From assembly GCA_902585045.1 (NCBI GenBank), contig CACICB010000002.1, positions 120,085 to 184,084 on the forward strand: DNA of 64,000 nucleotides. The letters run 5' to 3'. Below are positions 8,942 through 19,187 of this stretch, in pieces. The translations under genes and the position numbers were made by a program. Under the pieces are notes generated by a model. That model was not told where the DNA came from. It worked only from the letters and a program-made list of their open reading frames with translations, and did not search any database. This stretch comes from an uncultured Pelagibacteraceae bacterium. Lineage in GTDB: Bacteria; Pseudomonadota; Alphaproteobacteria; Pelagibacterales; Pelagibacteraceae. Numbering within the stretch: the stretch's first letter is position 1; every line of letters begins with the position of its first letter.

Positions 8942-9949
8942 TTAAGCAAATACTTCACCCCAAGTACCTTTTGTAGAAGCTTTAGAATATTCTGTAGCTC
9001 TACCTTCAAAAAAGTTCATGTGCTCTACTCCATTAAGCATTGTGTCCAACCATGTTAATGGGTTTTTCTTAACGTCGTAGATAGGATTTAGACCTAATTG
9101 TTCTAATCTTCTGTTTCCAATAAATCTAATGTACTGTTTAACCTCATCCGCTGTTAAACCTTGCATAGGACCCATTTGAAAAGCTAAATCAATAAATGCA
9201 TCCTCGTGATGAACTATTGTTTTGCATGCTTCGTAGATTTCATTTTTTAATTTATCATTCCAAATTTGTGGTTCTTCTTTAATAAAGTCTCTGAAGAGCC
9301 TTATCATAGAATTACAGTGCAAAGTTTCGTCTCTCACAGACCAAGTTACTATTTGGCCCATACCTTTCATTTTATTAAATCTAGGAAAATTTAATAAAAT
9401 TGCGAAACTTGCAAATAATTGTAAACCTTCTGTGAAAGCAGAAAATACAGCCATCGTCATTGCAATGTTATGTTTTGACTTAACATCAAAGCCTTGCATG
9501 TAGTCATACTTATCCTTCATTTCTTTATATTGCAAAAATGCTGAGTATTCAGTTTCAGGCATTCCAATCGTGTCTAATAAGTGAGAGTATGCAGCGATGT
9601 GAACTGTTTCCATTGCAGCAAAAGCAGTCATCATCATTAAAACTTCTGTTGGTTTAAATACTGTTGTGTAATGTCTTAAGTAACAGTTATTTACCTCAAC
9701 ATCAGCTTGTGTAAAAAATCTAAAAATATGAGTTAAAAGATTTTTCTCCTCAACAGATAAATTTTTCTGCCAGTCTCTTACATCGTCTCCTAATGGCACT
9801 TCTTCTGGTAACCAGTGAATTCTTTGTTGAGTTAACCAAGCGTCATAACACCATGGATATCTAAATGGCTTATAAACTGGATTTTCTACTAATAATCCCA
9901 TTTTGTTAGGTTGAATAATTGTTGGTTTAGTTTTTTCTGCTACTGACAT
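8942..9949 (-). CDS. nrdB: Ribonucleotide-diphosphate reductase beta subunit
   Basis: Ferritin-like EVNNCYLRHY...MAAMETVHIAAYSHLLD, DETLHCNSM. Confidence 0.93.
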   Translation of the reverse strand: MSVAEKTKPTIIQPNKMGLLVENPVYKPFRYPWCYDAWLTQQRIHWLPEEVPLGDDVRDWQKNLSVEEKNLLTHIFRFFTQADVEVNNCYLRHYTTVFKPTEVLMMMTAFAAMETVHIAAYSHLLDTIGMPETEYSAFLQYKEMKDKYDYMQGFDVKSKHNIAMTMAVFSAFTEGLQLFASFAILLNFPRFNKMKGMGQIVTWSVRDETLHCNSMIRLFRDFIKEEPQIWNDKLKNEIYEACKTIVHHEDAFIDLAFQMGPMQGLTADEVKQYIRFIGNRRLEQLGLNPIYDVKKNPLTWLDTMLNGVEHMNFFEGRATEYSKASTKGTWGEVFA

Positions 9950-11889
9950 GATAAACACTCCTCATAGTTATTGCTTTCATTATTTGATTCTTGTTTTCCA
10001 GAGTAAACATTTTTTGTCACATCTGTTGAAGATCCATTGTTCACATTTTCAGCTCTCTGGATTGATTTGGATCTACAGTAATAAAGGCTTTTCAGACCTT
10101 TTTTCCATGCTTGAAAATGAATATCGTGAAGCGCTTTCTTATGTATATCTGCTGGAACAAAGATATTTACAGACTGTGCTTGTGATATATGTGGAGTTCT
10201 GTCAGCTCCAAGTTCAACGATCCATCTTTGATCGATTTCAAAAGCAGTTTTAAATGTATCTTTTTCATTTGCAGTTAAAAAGTTTAAGTGTGATACAGAT
10301 CCTTGATTGGTTGTTATTGTTGACCAAACTTCATCTGTATCTTTGTTATATTTTTGAAGTATTTTTTTTAGATATTTATTTCTTACGTTAAAAGAGCCTG
10401 AAAGCGTTTTGTGTGTATAGCTATTGGCAGCAATAGGTTCTATCCCCGGAGAAGATCCTCCACAAATGATTGATATAGAAGCTGTTGGAGCTATTGCAGT
10501 TTTATTTGAAAATCTTTCCTTTATTCCATATTCTGCTGCATCTGGGCATGCTCCTCTTTCGTCAGCTAAAGTCTTAGATGCTTCATCAACTTTTTCTTGA
10601 ACGTTTTGGAAAATCTTTTTATTCCAAACTTTACTCATCACAGATCCAAAAGGAATATTTTTTTGTTGAAAATATGAGTGTAGTCCCATGACACCTAAAC
10701 CTACACTTCTTTCTCTCATTGCCGAGTATTTTGCATGAGCAAATTCATCAGGAGCTCTATTAATAAAATCAGTCATCACATTATCTAGAAATCTCATAAC
10801 ATCTTCAACAAATTGTGGGTCATCTTTCCACTGATCGTAAGTGTCTAAGTTTAATGATGATAAACAACAAACTGCTGTTCTTTGATTTCCTTCGTTGTCT
10901 CTACCAGTTGGTAAAGTAATTTCACTACAAAGATTTGAAGTTTTAACCTTTAAGCCTGCAAGTTTATGATGTTGTGGAATTTGTCTATTTACCGTATCAA
11001 TGTAAACGATATAAGGCTCGCCCGTTTCAATTCTCGCAGTTAATAATCTTATCCATAAATTTCTTGCTGGTATAGTTTGTTGAACTGATCCATCATATGG
11101 ACTTCTAAGCGCCCATTGACCGCCTGTTTCTACTGCTCTCATAAATTCATCAGTTACCAAAACTCCATGGTGTAAATTTAAAGATCTTCTATTAACATCT
11201 CCACCTGTTGGTCTTCTCATTTCAATAAATTCTTCGATTTCAGGATGATCAATTTGCAAATAACATGCTGCTGATCCTCTTCTTAAAGAGCCCTGGCTAA
11301 TTGCTAAAGTTAAGGAGTCCATAACTTTGATAAAAGGAATAATTCCTGAAGTTTTTCCTACTTTTCCAATCTTTTCCCCTATTGATCTTAGATTGCCCCA
11401 GTAACTTCCTATTCCTCCACCTCTAGCTGCAAGCCAAACGTTTTCTTCCCAAAGATTTGTTATGCCTTCTAGACTATCACTTGCCTCATTCAAAAAGCAT
11501 GAAATTGGTAAACCTCTTTCCGTGCCACCGTTAGATAAGACAGGTGTGGCTGGCATGAACCAAAGATTGCTAATATAATTATAAATTCTTTGCGCATGTA
11601 AATTATCATCAGCATATACACTCGCTACTCTAGCAAAGAGATCTTGAAAACTTTCGTTTTGACCTAAATATCTATCTGTTAGAGTTGCTCTTCCAAAATC
11701 GGTTAGATTTTGATCTCTAGAACGATCAATCTTAATTGTTATACCTTTCTCATTTTGAAATAACTCCGTTTCTCCTGATAGAGAGAATAAATCTGGTTTT
11801 TTTGGTCCGTTATTTTTTAGACCGTTTTGGTTTTTTTGGCTTATTGAGCCGACAGCTTTCTCTATTGCCAATGATACTGTTTTATTCAT
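9940..11889 (-). CDS. nrdA: Ribonucleotide-diphosphate reductase alpha subunit
   Basis: PATPVLSNGGTERGLPISCFL, SNLCSEITLP, YYCRSKSIQRAE, C-terminal ECLSCQ redox pair. Confidence 0.94.
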   Translation of the reverse strand: MNKTVSLAIEKAVGSISQKNQNGLKNNGPKKPDLFSLSGETELFQNEKGITIKIDRSRDQNLTDFGRATLTDRYLGQNESFQDLFARVASVYADDNLHAQRIYNYISNLWFMPATPVLSNGGTERGLPISCFLNEASDSLEGITNLWEENVWLAARGGGIGSYWGNLRSIGEKIGKVGKTSGIIPFIKVMDSLTLAISQGSLRRGSAACYLQIDHPEIEEFIEMRRPTGGDVNRRSLNLHHGVLVTDEFMRAVETGGQWALRSPYDGSVQQTIPARNLWIRLLTARIETGEPYIVYIDTVNRQIPQHHKLAGLKVKTSNLCSEITLPTGRDNEGNQRTAVCCLSSLNLDTYDQWKDDPQFVEDVMRFLDNVMTDFINRAPDEFAHAKYSAMRERSVGLGVMGLHSYFQQKNIPFGSVMSKVWNKKIFQNVQEKVDEASKTLADERGACPDAAEYGIKERFSNKTAIAPTASISIICGGSSPGIEPIAANSYTHKTLSGSFNVRNKYLKKILQKYNKDTDEVWSTITTNQGSVSHLNFLTANEKDTFKTAFEIDQRWIVELGADRTPHISQAQSVNIFVPADIHKKALHDIHFQAWKKGLKSLYYCRSKSIQRAENVNNGSSTDVTKNVYSGKQESNNESNNYEECLSCQ

Positions 11890-12075
11890 ATTTTCCTTAT
11901 TTTTAGTCGATTTGTTAACAAAACAACTACATGTTGTGTTACAGATATGTTAATATACTATATAACACTGAAATCAATAGAACATTATAAGAACATTTAA
12001 ATAATTTTGCAAGTGGAAAGTTTTGTTAATAAACATTTAATAACAAATGCCTATATTCTTTAGTACTTATAACTA

Positions 12076-13518
12076 ATGAAAATCAATCCGAACGGTTTTA
12101 GAGAATACGATGCACGATGGATCTTTGAAAAAGATATCGATATTGAGGGAATCAATAATTTAGGCAAAGGGCTAGGAACTCAAGTTATCAAACATACTAA
12201 AAAAAATAATCCTCGAATAATAGTCGGACATGATTATAGATCATACAGTGAGAAAATTAAAAAATCTCTTATTGATGGTTTGATATCAACTGGATGCCTT
12301 ATTGAAGATGTGGGTTTATCTTTATCTCCAATGGTTTATTTCGCTCAATTTAATTTAAATTCGGATGCTATTGCCATGGTCACCGCTAGCCATAACGAAA
12401 ATGGATGGACTGGCGTAAAAATGGGTATAAAAAAAGGTTTAACACATGCGCCTGACGAAATGTCTGAGCTAAAAGATTTAACGTTAAAAAATGAATTCAA
12501 AAAAGGTAAAGGTAGTTTAAAAATAATCAAAGATTTTAAAAAAATCTACATCCAGGATTTAATAAATAAAAATAAGATTAACAAAAAAATAAAAGCAGTT
12601 GTTGCTTGTGGTAATGGAACTGCTGGGGTATTTGCACCAGAAATTTTAAGAGGTATTGGATGTGAAGTTATAGAGTTAGATTGTAAGTTAGACTGGTCTT
12701 TCCCAAAGTATAATCCTAATCCAGAGGATTTGAAAATGCTTCATGCTATAACGGAGACTGTAAGAAAAAATAATGCTGACATAGGGTTCGGTTTTGATGG
12801 GGATGGAGATAGATGTGGTGTTATTGACGAGCAAGGAAAAGAAATATTTTCTGATAAGATAGGTCTGCTTATAGCTAGAAATCTTTCTAGCAAACATAAA
12901 AACTCTAAATTTGTTGTAGATGTGAAGTCAACTGGATTATTTAAAAATGATAGCATTTTAAATAAAAACGGTTGTGAAACTATTTATTGGAAGACAGGTC
13001 ATTCTCATATCAAAAGAAAAGTAAATGTTGAAAAAGCACTTGCTGGCTTTGAAAAAAGCGGACACTTTTTCTTTAATCAACCCTTAGGTTTTGGTTATGA
13101 TGATGGGATTAATTCCGCAATACAAGTTTGCCATCTCTTAATAGATCAAAATAAAAAAATGAGCCAAATTTTAAAAGATCTACCAGTTACTTATCAAACG
13201 CCAACTATGGCACCCTACTGTAAAGATGAAGAAAAATATAAAGTTGTCGATGAAATAGTTCAAACAATACAAAAATTAAAAGATAAAGGCTCTAAAATTG
13301 ATAATCAATCGATTGTAGAAATTCTAACTGTAAACGGGGCGAGATTTACCCTAGAAGACGGATCTTGGGGATTAGTACGCGCATCATCAAATAAGCCTTC
13401 GTTAGTGGTGGTAACAGAAAGTACTCACTCAGACTCAAGGAAGAAAGAAATATTCAAATTCATTGATGGCCTTTTAGAAAAGACTGGAAAAATTGGTGAG
13501 TACGATCAAAAAATTTAA
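12076..13518 (+). CDS. Phosphomannomutase/phosphoglucomutase
   Basis: VTASHNENGWTGVKMG phosphoserine loop; GFDGDGDRCGVID metal site. Confidence 0.92.
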   Translation: MKINPNGFREYDARWIFEKDIDIEGINNLGKGLGTQVIKHTKKNNPRIIVGHDYRSYSEKIKKSLIDGLISTGCLIEDVGLSLSPMVYFAQFNLNSDAIAMVTASHNENGWTGVKMGIKKGLTHAPDEMSELKDLTLKNEFKKGKGSLKIIKDFKKIYIQDLINKNKINKKIKAVVACGNGTAGVFAPEILRGIGCEVIELDCKLDWSFPKYNPNPEDLKMLHAITETVRKNNADIGFGFDGDGDRCGVIDEQGKEIFSDKIGLLIARNLSSKHKNSKFVVDVKSTGLFKNDSILNKNGCETIYWKTGHSHIKRKVNVEKALAGFEKSGHFFFNQPLGFGYDDGINSAIQVCHLLIDQNKKMSQILKDLPVTYQTPTMAPYCKDEEKYKVVDEIVQTIQKLKDKGSKIDNQSIVEILTVNGARFTLEDGSWGLVRASSNKPSLVVVTESTHSDSRKKEIFKFIDGLLEKTGKIGEYDQKI

Positions 13519-14345
13519 AGCGTAAAATATTCAAATAAGAATCTTGATCCAACGAAAACTAAAAAAATACCAAAATACTTTGTAAGTTTTCTTTTATCTA
13601 GTCTGTGACTAGTTTTTGCGCCTATTCTAGCCATAAAAGCTGTTATAGGAAAAAAAATCAAAAAAACAGGGATATTTAAGAAACCAATACTTAAAGGAAC
13701 GTTTGCATCTAATAAATGACCTGAAAGCAAAAATCCCATAGCACCAAATAAGGCAATTACAAATCCAATAGCTGCAGCACTACCTATAGCTTTATTAATA
13801 GGATAACCGAAATATTTTAAGATAGGTACGTTCATTACTGCGCCTCCTATTCCCATTGGTGCAGAAACAAATCCACTGACTACGCCAGCTAGAGTTTTTG
13901 CTAACAAACCAATTTTAATATCTAAATTTTCTCCTTTTTCTTTCAAGAATAATAAATAAAAAGCTAATCCATAAACAACAATAGTAAAATATAAAATTAA
14001 AGGTTTAGTACTTAAATTTGCAGCCAAGATTGTTCCTAAAATTACACCAGTTACAACAGAAAGACCAAACCCTCTAACAACTTTAAAATCAACGGCTTTA
14101 TGCTGGTGATGAGTTAAAACTGATACAATAGAAGTTGGTATGATTATGCCAAAAGAAGTACCCACTGATAGATGCATTACATAAGAAGGGTCAATCCCTG
14201 CTCTTGTAAAAATATAGAATAAAATTGGAACTGTTATAAGCCCTCCACCAATTCCAAAAAGACCTGCAGCAAAACCTGCCGGAATAGCAGTAATGATCAT
14301 GACAAATATTAAATAAATTATTTCAGATTGAGAAAGTATTAACAA
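13515..14345 (-). CDS. TauE/SafE family sulfite exporter-type permease
   Basis: GFAAGLFGIGGGLITVP and SAPMGIGGAVMNVP repeats. Confidence 0.85.
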   Translation of the reverse strand: MLILSQSEIIYLIFVMIITAIPAGFAAGLFGIGGGLITVPILFYIFTRAGIDPSYVMHLSVGTSFGIIIPTSIVSVLTHHQHKAVDFKVVRGFGLSVVTGVILGTILAANLSTKPLILYFTIVVYGLAFYLLFLKEKGENLDIKIGLLAKTLAGVVSGFVSAPMGIGGAVMNVPILKYFGYPINKAIGSAAAIGFVIALFGAMGFLLSGHLLDANVPLSIGFLNIPVFLIFFPITAFMARIGAKTSHRLDKRKLTKYFGIFLVFVGSRFLFEYFTL

Positions 14346-14347
14346 AG

Positions 14348-15331
14348 TTATCTTTCCAGAGATACAATTTTTGTCTTTTTAATTTGATCCATTAAGTGAT
14401 TAACTTTTTTAAGATCTGCATCTCTTATGCACATATTTTTAGAAAGATATTGTTTCCATACTCTTGATCCATTCTGTCCATGAAATAGGCCTACGGTATG
14501 TCTCATAATATGATTTAATTGAACACCTTTTGCAGTTTCTTCTTGAATGTATGGAATTAACTTTTCCATTACATCAGATCTTGTAGGAATATTATCATTA
14601 CCAAAAACTTCCCTCTCTATCTCTGCTAAGAAGTAAGGAGAATGATAAATTGCTCTACCTATCATTACTCCATCAACTCTCTTTAAGTGATTTTTAATAT
14701 CTTCTGATGTTTTTATTCCACCATTAATAATAATTTCATCATTTTTGAAAAAATCTTTAAGTTTGTAAACAAAGTCATACTTTAAAGGTGGAATATTTAA
14801 ATTTTCTTTTGGAGTTAATTTTTTCAAAAGTGCTTTCCTTGCATGAATAATAAATTTTTGCGAACCTGCATCTTTTGTTGTTTGAATAAATGACTTTAAA
14901 AATTCAAAATCTTCAACATCATTATAACCAATTCTTGTTTTTATAGTGATTGGTAATTTAGTTGCTTTAGCCATTGACTCAATACATCTTGCTACTAGTT
15001 TAGGTTCTTGCATCAGGCATGCGCCGAATTTATTTTTTTGAACTTTTTTACTTGGGCAACCTAAATTTAAATTTATTTCTTTGTAACCATATTGCTCAGA
15101 AATTCTACAAGCTTCAGCAAGTTCTGTCTCATTTGAGCCTCCAACTTGTAAAGTAACTGGATTTTGAATTTTTTTAAACGATAGAAGTTTTTTCCTATCA
15201 CCTCTTATGATTGCGTTTGCTACAATCATCTCAGTATATAAATGAACGTTTTTACTAATAAGACTTAAAAAATAAATTTCGTGCTTATCAGTGCAATCCA
15301 TCATGGGCGCAACTGAAACAGTTTTTTTCAT
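14348..15331 (-). CDS. dusA: tRNA-dihydrouridine synthase
   Basis: APMMDCTDKHEIYFL, LNLGCPSKKVQKNKFGACLM, INGGIKTSEDI, DGVMIGRAIYHSPY. Confidence 0.92.
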   Translation of the reverse strand: MKKTVSVAPMMDCTDKHEIYFLSLISKNVHLYTEMIVANAIIRGDRKKLLSFKKIQNPVTLQVGGSNETELAEACRISEQYGYKEINLNLGCPSKKVQKNKFGACLMQEPKLVARCIESMAKATKLPITIKTRIGYNDVEDFEFLKSFIQTTKDAGSQKFIIHARKALLKKLTPKENLNIPPLKYDFVYKLKDFFKNDEIIINGGIKTSEDIKNHLKRVDGVMIGRAIYHSPYFLAEIEREVFGNDNIPTRSDVMEKLIPYIQEETAKGVQLNHIMRHTVGLFHGQNGSRVWKQYLSKNMCIRDADLKKVNHLMDQIKKTKIVSLER

Positions 15332-15337
15332 GACATG

Positions 15338-15832
15338 TTATGATTTGTTTTCTTCCTCTTTAGCCTCTTCACTTAATTCTAGAGGCTCTTCTTCTTTATC
15401 TAAATTTTCTTCTTTTATTTCCGGTTGCTCTGCTTTTAGTTCTGATAGTGCTTCATCAGCTAAGCTAGGTTTTTTAACTTCTGGAATTCTTCTCGTTCTT
15501 TTTGAAGGTAATATTGCAACTCCACTTTTAGATACCTGGCCTTTGTAAAGATTCTCAAAGTCATCGTTAGTTTCTTCTTCAATTTCCTCTTGCTCCTCTG
15601 ACTCATCAGGCTCTTTTCTTAATCTCTTAATAGCACTAGCTTCAACTTCATTAACATCAATCTTGCCATCTCCAATTTCTCTTAATGATATAATTGTTCG
15701 TTTATCATTATCTTCCTCAACTAGCATAGGTGCTCCAGCATTTAGTTGAACAGTTCTTTCTTTTGCTAAGAGGACTAGATCGTATTGGTTATCAACTTTT
15801 TCTAAACAATCTTCTACGGTAATTCTTGCCAT
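15338..15832 (-). CDS. rpoZ: DNA-directed RNA polymerase omega subunit with long acidic C-terminal extension (start probably at MARITVEDC)
   Basis: MARITVEDCLEKVDNQYDLVLLAKERTVQL core; Glu-rich tail. Confidence 0.88.
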   Translation of the reverse strand: MARITVEDCLEKVDNQYDLVLLAKERTVQLNAGAPMLVEEDNDKRTIISLREIGDGKIDVNEVEASAIKRLRKEPDESEEQEEIEEETNDDFENLYKGQVSKSGVAILPSKRTRRIPEVKKPSLADEALSELKAEQPEIKEENLDKEEEPLELSEEAKEEENKS

Positions 15833-15870
15833 GTTGGAGAGTGTATAGTGAAATAATCTCAATAAATCAA

Positions 15871-17085
15871 TTATTTTTTAGGTATGACAGGTTCTAATGT
15901 GCTCCTAATTGAAACTAAAAGAGCTAGTGAAACAATAATATAAATACCAGCAATTAATGCAATATTTTCAATATCATAACCAATATCAATCAATACTCCA
16001 AAAACTGCAGTGCCAAAAGCGGTTGAAAATACCATCAGTGCAGTTGTTAAAGCTTTAATTGAACCAATATATTTTACTCCATAAATTTCAGCCCAAGTTG
16101 AAGAGCCCAATACGTTAGCTAGTCCATTGGATACGCCTATTAAACCTAAAAAAATAAATGAAGAAATTTCTTGTTCATAATAATACAAAACTAGCATTGC
16201 AAAAAGTAAAGGAATATTCATTAGTGGAATTAATTTTCTACTTGTAAATTTATCGACTAAAAAACCAGAAAAAAATAAAGTTATAATTGAAGTAATCGAA
16301 TAAACCATAAAAGCTTTTGGAATTGTATAGATGCTCCACATTTTAGATTCTGCAATAAAAGATTGGTAAACAAATACACCAGTAGCTACCCAAGGCATTG
16401 CAAGCATGTTTAATGAAACTATATAAAATCTAAAGTCTTTAATTACTTCTACCCTTCGCCAACTTTTAATTTTTAAATTTATTTTTGAATTTTGATCTTT
16501 TTCTCTAGACTCAAGTTTGACACTTCTAATGGTATTAAATATTACAATTGGTAGAAATAAGATAATTATAATTGCTATACCCTGCCAAACAGTTCTCCAA
16601 GAGTAAATCACAAAAAAATAAGTAACAAAAACTGGCAAAATAAATTCTGCTGAAGATAAGCCAAACCAAATTGTGCTTAAGGCTTTGCCTCGTGATTTTT
16701 CAAAAAATCTTGAAATAGTAGTTGTAGAGGTATGGCTCATTAAGCCTTGACCAGAAAATCTCATCAAAAAAATACCAATAGCTAAAAGGAAGATGCTATT
16801 TATGAAAGAAAAAAAAAGTGATGACAAAAATAATAATATTATGACAAAAAATGAGTAATAAAAAATTTGATACTCATCAATTTTTTTTCCTACCCATATT
16901 AATAAAACGCTAGAAAAAATTGTTGCCATTGCATAAATATTTCCAAATTGCCCGTGGGTTATACCTAACTCATTTCTAATTGGTGCGTTAAACAAACCTA
17001 AAAAAAAGCTCTGTCCAAAACTTGAAAAAAATGTAAAGATAAAACCAAATATTATAATTTTTTTATTAAACGAAATTTTAATCAT
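15871..17085 (-). CDS. MFS transporter
   Basis: About 12 hydrophobic segments; GRISD-like and MFS loop patterns. Confidence 0.8.
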   Translation of the reverse strand: MIKISFNKKIIIFGFIFTFFSSFGQSFFLGLFNAPIRNELGITHGQFGNIYAMATIFSSVLLIWVGKKIDEYQIFYYSFFVIILLFLSSLFFSFINSIFLLAIGIFLMRFSGQGLMSHTSTTTISRFFEKSRGKALSTIWFGLSSAEFILPVFVTYFFVIYSWRTVWQGIAIIIILFLPIVIFNTIRSVKLESREKDQNSKINLKIKSWRRVEVIKDFRFYIVSLNMLAMPWVATGVFVYQSFIAESKMWSIYTIPKAFMVYSITSIITLFFSGFLVDKFTSRKLIPLMNIPLLFAMLVLYYYEQEISSFIFLGLIGVSNGLANVLGSSTWAEIYGVKYIGSIKALTTALMVFSTAFGTAVFGVLIDIGYDIENIALIAGIYIIVSLALLVSIRSTLEPVIPKK

Positions 17086-17166
17086 TAATAAATTAATAAA
17101 CTTTTATTGTTAAATAATGAATTATCTTAAGCACAAATATAGATCAATTTAATTGTAGAATTTAAT

Positions 17167-18312
17167 ATGGATGGTCCTCTTAAAAATATACTTGTTCTTG
17201 ATTTAACTAGGGTTTTAGTCGGTCCATATTGCACAATGATATTATCAGATTTAGGTGCAAGGGTAATCAAAGTAGAGTCCCCTAATGGAGGAGATGACTC
17301 TAGAAAGTTCGGACCTTTTATAAAAGAAAATTCTGCTTATTTTATGTCTTTAAATAGAGGAAAAGAAAGTATTGCTTTAAACTTAAAAAACTCAGAGGAT
17401 AAGAAAATATTTTTGAATATTCTTAATAAAACAGATGTTCTGGTTGAAAATTTTAAACCTGGAACTTTAGAAAAATGGGGTTTGGGCTGGAAAGATTTAT
17501 GTGGCAAGTTTCCAAAACTGATTTATGCATCCGCATCAGGATTTGGGCAAACAGGACCACTTAAAGAGTTGCCAGCTTACGATATGGTTGTTCAAGGAAT
17601 GGGCGGGTTGATGAGTATCACTGGTCATCCTCAGACTGAGCCAACAAGAGTGGGAACTTCTATAGGTGACATTACAGCTGCTTTGTTTACTACTATAGGA
17701 ATAAATTCAGCATTATATGATAGAGAAAAAACTGGAAAAGGCATGTTTATCGATGTTTCAATGTTGGATTGTCAGATAGCTATTTTAGAAAACGCTATTG
17801 CGAGGTATTTATCAAAAAATGAAATCCCTCAGCCTATGGGTTCTAGGCATCCCTCTATTGCTCCATTTGAAGCATTTAAGACTAAAGATAGTTATATAAT
17901 TATTGCCGCTGGTAACGATAATTTATTTGAAAAATTATGTAATGCACTCGACATGAAAACAGAGTTTAATAGTGAAAAATTTAAAACTAATGCGCTTAGA
18001 TGCAAAAATATGGATGAATTAAAACTAATAATGGAAAAAAAATTAAAAGTTTTTAATACTAAAGAGTGGACTCATAAATTAGAAAAAGATAAAATTCCAT
18101 GTGGTCCAATTTTCAATATTAAAGATGCTGTTGAAAATCCACAAATAAAAGCTCGAAACATGATAATTAATACATTTCATAAAGTGGCTGGAGATTTTAA
18201 AGCAGCAGGAAACCCTATTAAAATGTCCAGTTACGCAGACAGTATAAAAAGGGGAGATGTACCTGATTTAGATGAGAATAGAGAAAAAATAATCAAGGAG
18301 TTTTGTAATTAA
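17167..18312 (+). CDS. CaiB/BaiF (family III) CoA-transferase
   Basis: VLDLTRVLVGPYCTMILSDLGARVIKVE, SLNRGKESIALNLK, YDMVVQGMGGLMSITG. Confidence 0.92.
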   Translation: MDGPLKNILVLDLTRVLVGPYCTMILSDLGARVIKVESPNGGDDSRKFGPFIKENSAYFMSLNRGKESIALNLKNSEDKKIFLNILNKTDVLVENFKPGTLEKWGLGWKDLCGKFPKLIYASASGFGQTGPLKELPAYDMVVQGMGGLMSITGHPQTEPTRVGTSIGDITAALFTTIGINSALYDREKTGKGMFIDVSMLDCQIAILENAIARYLSKNEIPQPMGSRHPSIAPFEAFKTKDSYIIIAAGNDNLFEKLCNALDMKTEFNSEKFKTNALRCKNMDELKLIMEKKLKVFNTKEWTHKLEKDKIPCGPIFNIKDAVENPQIKARNMIINTFHKVAGDFKAAGNPIKMSSYADSIKRGDVPDLDENREKIIKEFCN

Positions 18313-18314
18313 TT

Positions 18315-19184
18315 ATGACTTACAAAGTTGCGTTTATAGGTTTGGGTGTCATGGGTTATCCAATGGCAGGTTATATTTCAAAAGCGGGTCACGAGGTAAC
18401 TGTTTATAATCGAACAAAAGCGAAAGCAGACAAATGGATTAAAGAATATAAAGGTAAAACTGCAGATGCTCCCATGGATGCAGCTAAAGACTGTGATTTT
18501 ATTTTCACATGTGTTGGAAATGATAATGATTTAAGAGAAGTAACTCTAGGTGATAAAGGTTTATTTAAAACTGCGAAAAAAGGCTCAATCTATATAGATA
18601 ACACTACTGCTTCAGCGAATATTGCACGAGAACTATATAAAGAAGCAAAGTTAAAGGGTTTTGATTTTCTAGACGCACCAATTTCAGGCGGGCAAGCAGG
18701 AGCTGAAGGCGGAATTTTAACTGTAATGGTTGGAGGAGATGAGGCTCCATATAAAAAAGCTGAGCCAGTAATTGATTGTTACAGTAAAAAGATAAAATTA
18801 CTTGGTCCCTCTGGAAGTGGTCAGTTAACTAAGATGGTAAACCAAATTTGTATCGCTGGCTTAGTACAAGGTTTATCAGAAGCAATTAATTTTGGCATGA
18901 ATGCAGGATTAAATATGCATGATGTAATCGAGGTTATTTCAAAAGGTGCAGCACAATCATGGCAAATGGAAAATAGACATAAGACAATGATTGAGGATAA
19001 ATTTGATTATGGTTTTGCAGTTGATTGGATGAGAAAAGATTTAAAAATTGCGATGGATGAAGCTAAGAAAAATAACTCACCTTTACCTATCACAAAAATA
19101 ATTGATGAATATTATGCTGAAGTGCAAAAAATGGGTGGCCAAAGATGGGATACTTCTAGCTTAATCAAAAGATTTAGAAAATAA
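18315..19184 (+). CDS. 3-hydroxyisobutyrate dehydrogenase family NAD(P)-dependent oxidoreductase
   Basis: AFIGLGVMGYPMAGYISKAGH; DAPISGGQAGAEGG; TKMVNQ. Confidence 0.9.
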   Translation: MTYKVAFIGLGVMGYPMAGYISKAGHEVTVYNRTKAKADKWIKEYKGKTADAPMDAAKDCDFIFTCVGNDNDLREVTLGDKGLFKTAKKGSIYIDNTTASANIARELYKEAKLKGFDFLDAPISGGQAGAEGGILTVMVGGDEAPYKKAEPVIDCYSKKIKLLGPSGSGQLTKMVNQICIAGLVQGLSEAINFGMNAGLNMHDVIEVISKGAAQSWQMENRHKTMIEDKFDYGFAVDWMRKDLKIAMDEAKKNNSPLPITKIIDEYYAEVQKMGGQRWDTSSLIKRFRK

Positions 19185-19187
19185 ATC

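Noticed and set aside
9948-10253. 101-aa plus-strand ORF antisense to nrdA
   Set aside because: Shadow ORF of a conserved gene; no start signal or recognizable protein pattern
11923-11969. Possible NrdR boxes upstream of nrdA (ACAACTACATGTTGTGT and a TATA-rich element 31 bp away)
   Set aside because: First element partly palindromic but second does not match the NrdR consensus; not strong enough to call
12345-12956. Minus-strand ORFs inside phosphomannomutase (12345..12530, 12688..12897, 12741..12956)
   Set aside because: Antisense shadow ORFs of a well-supported gene
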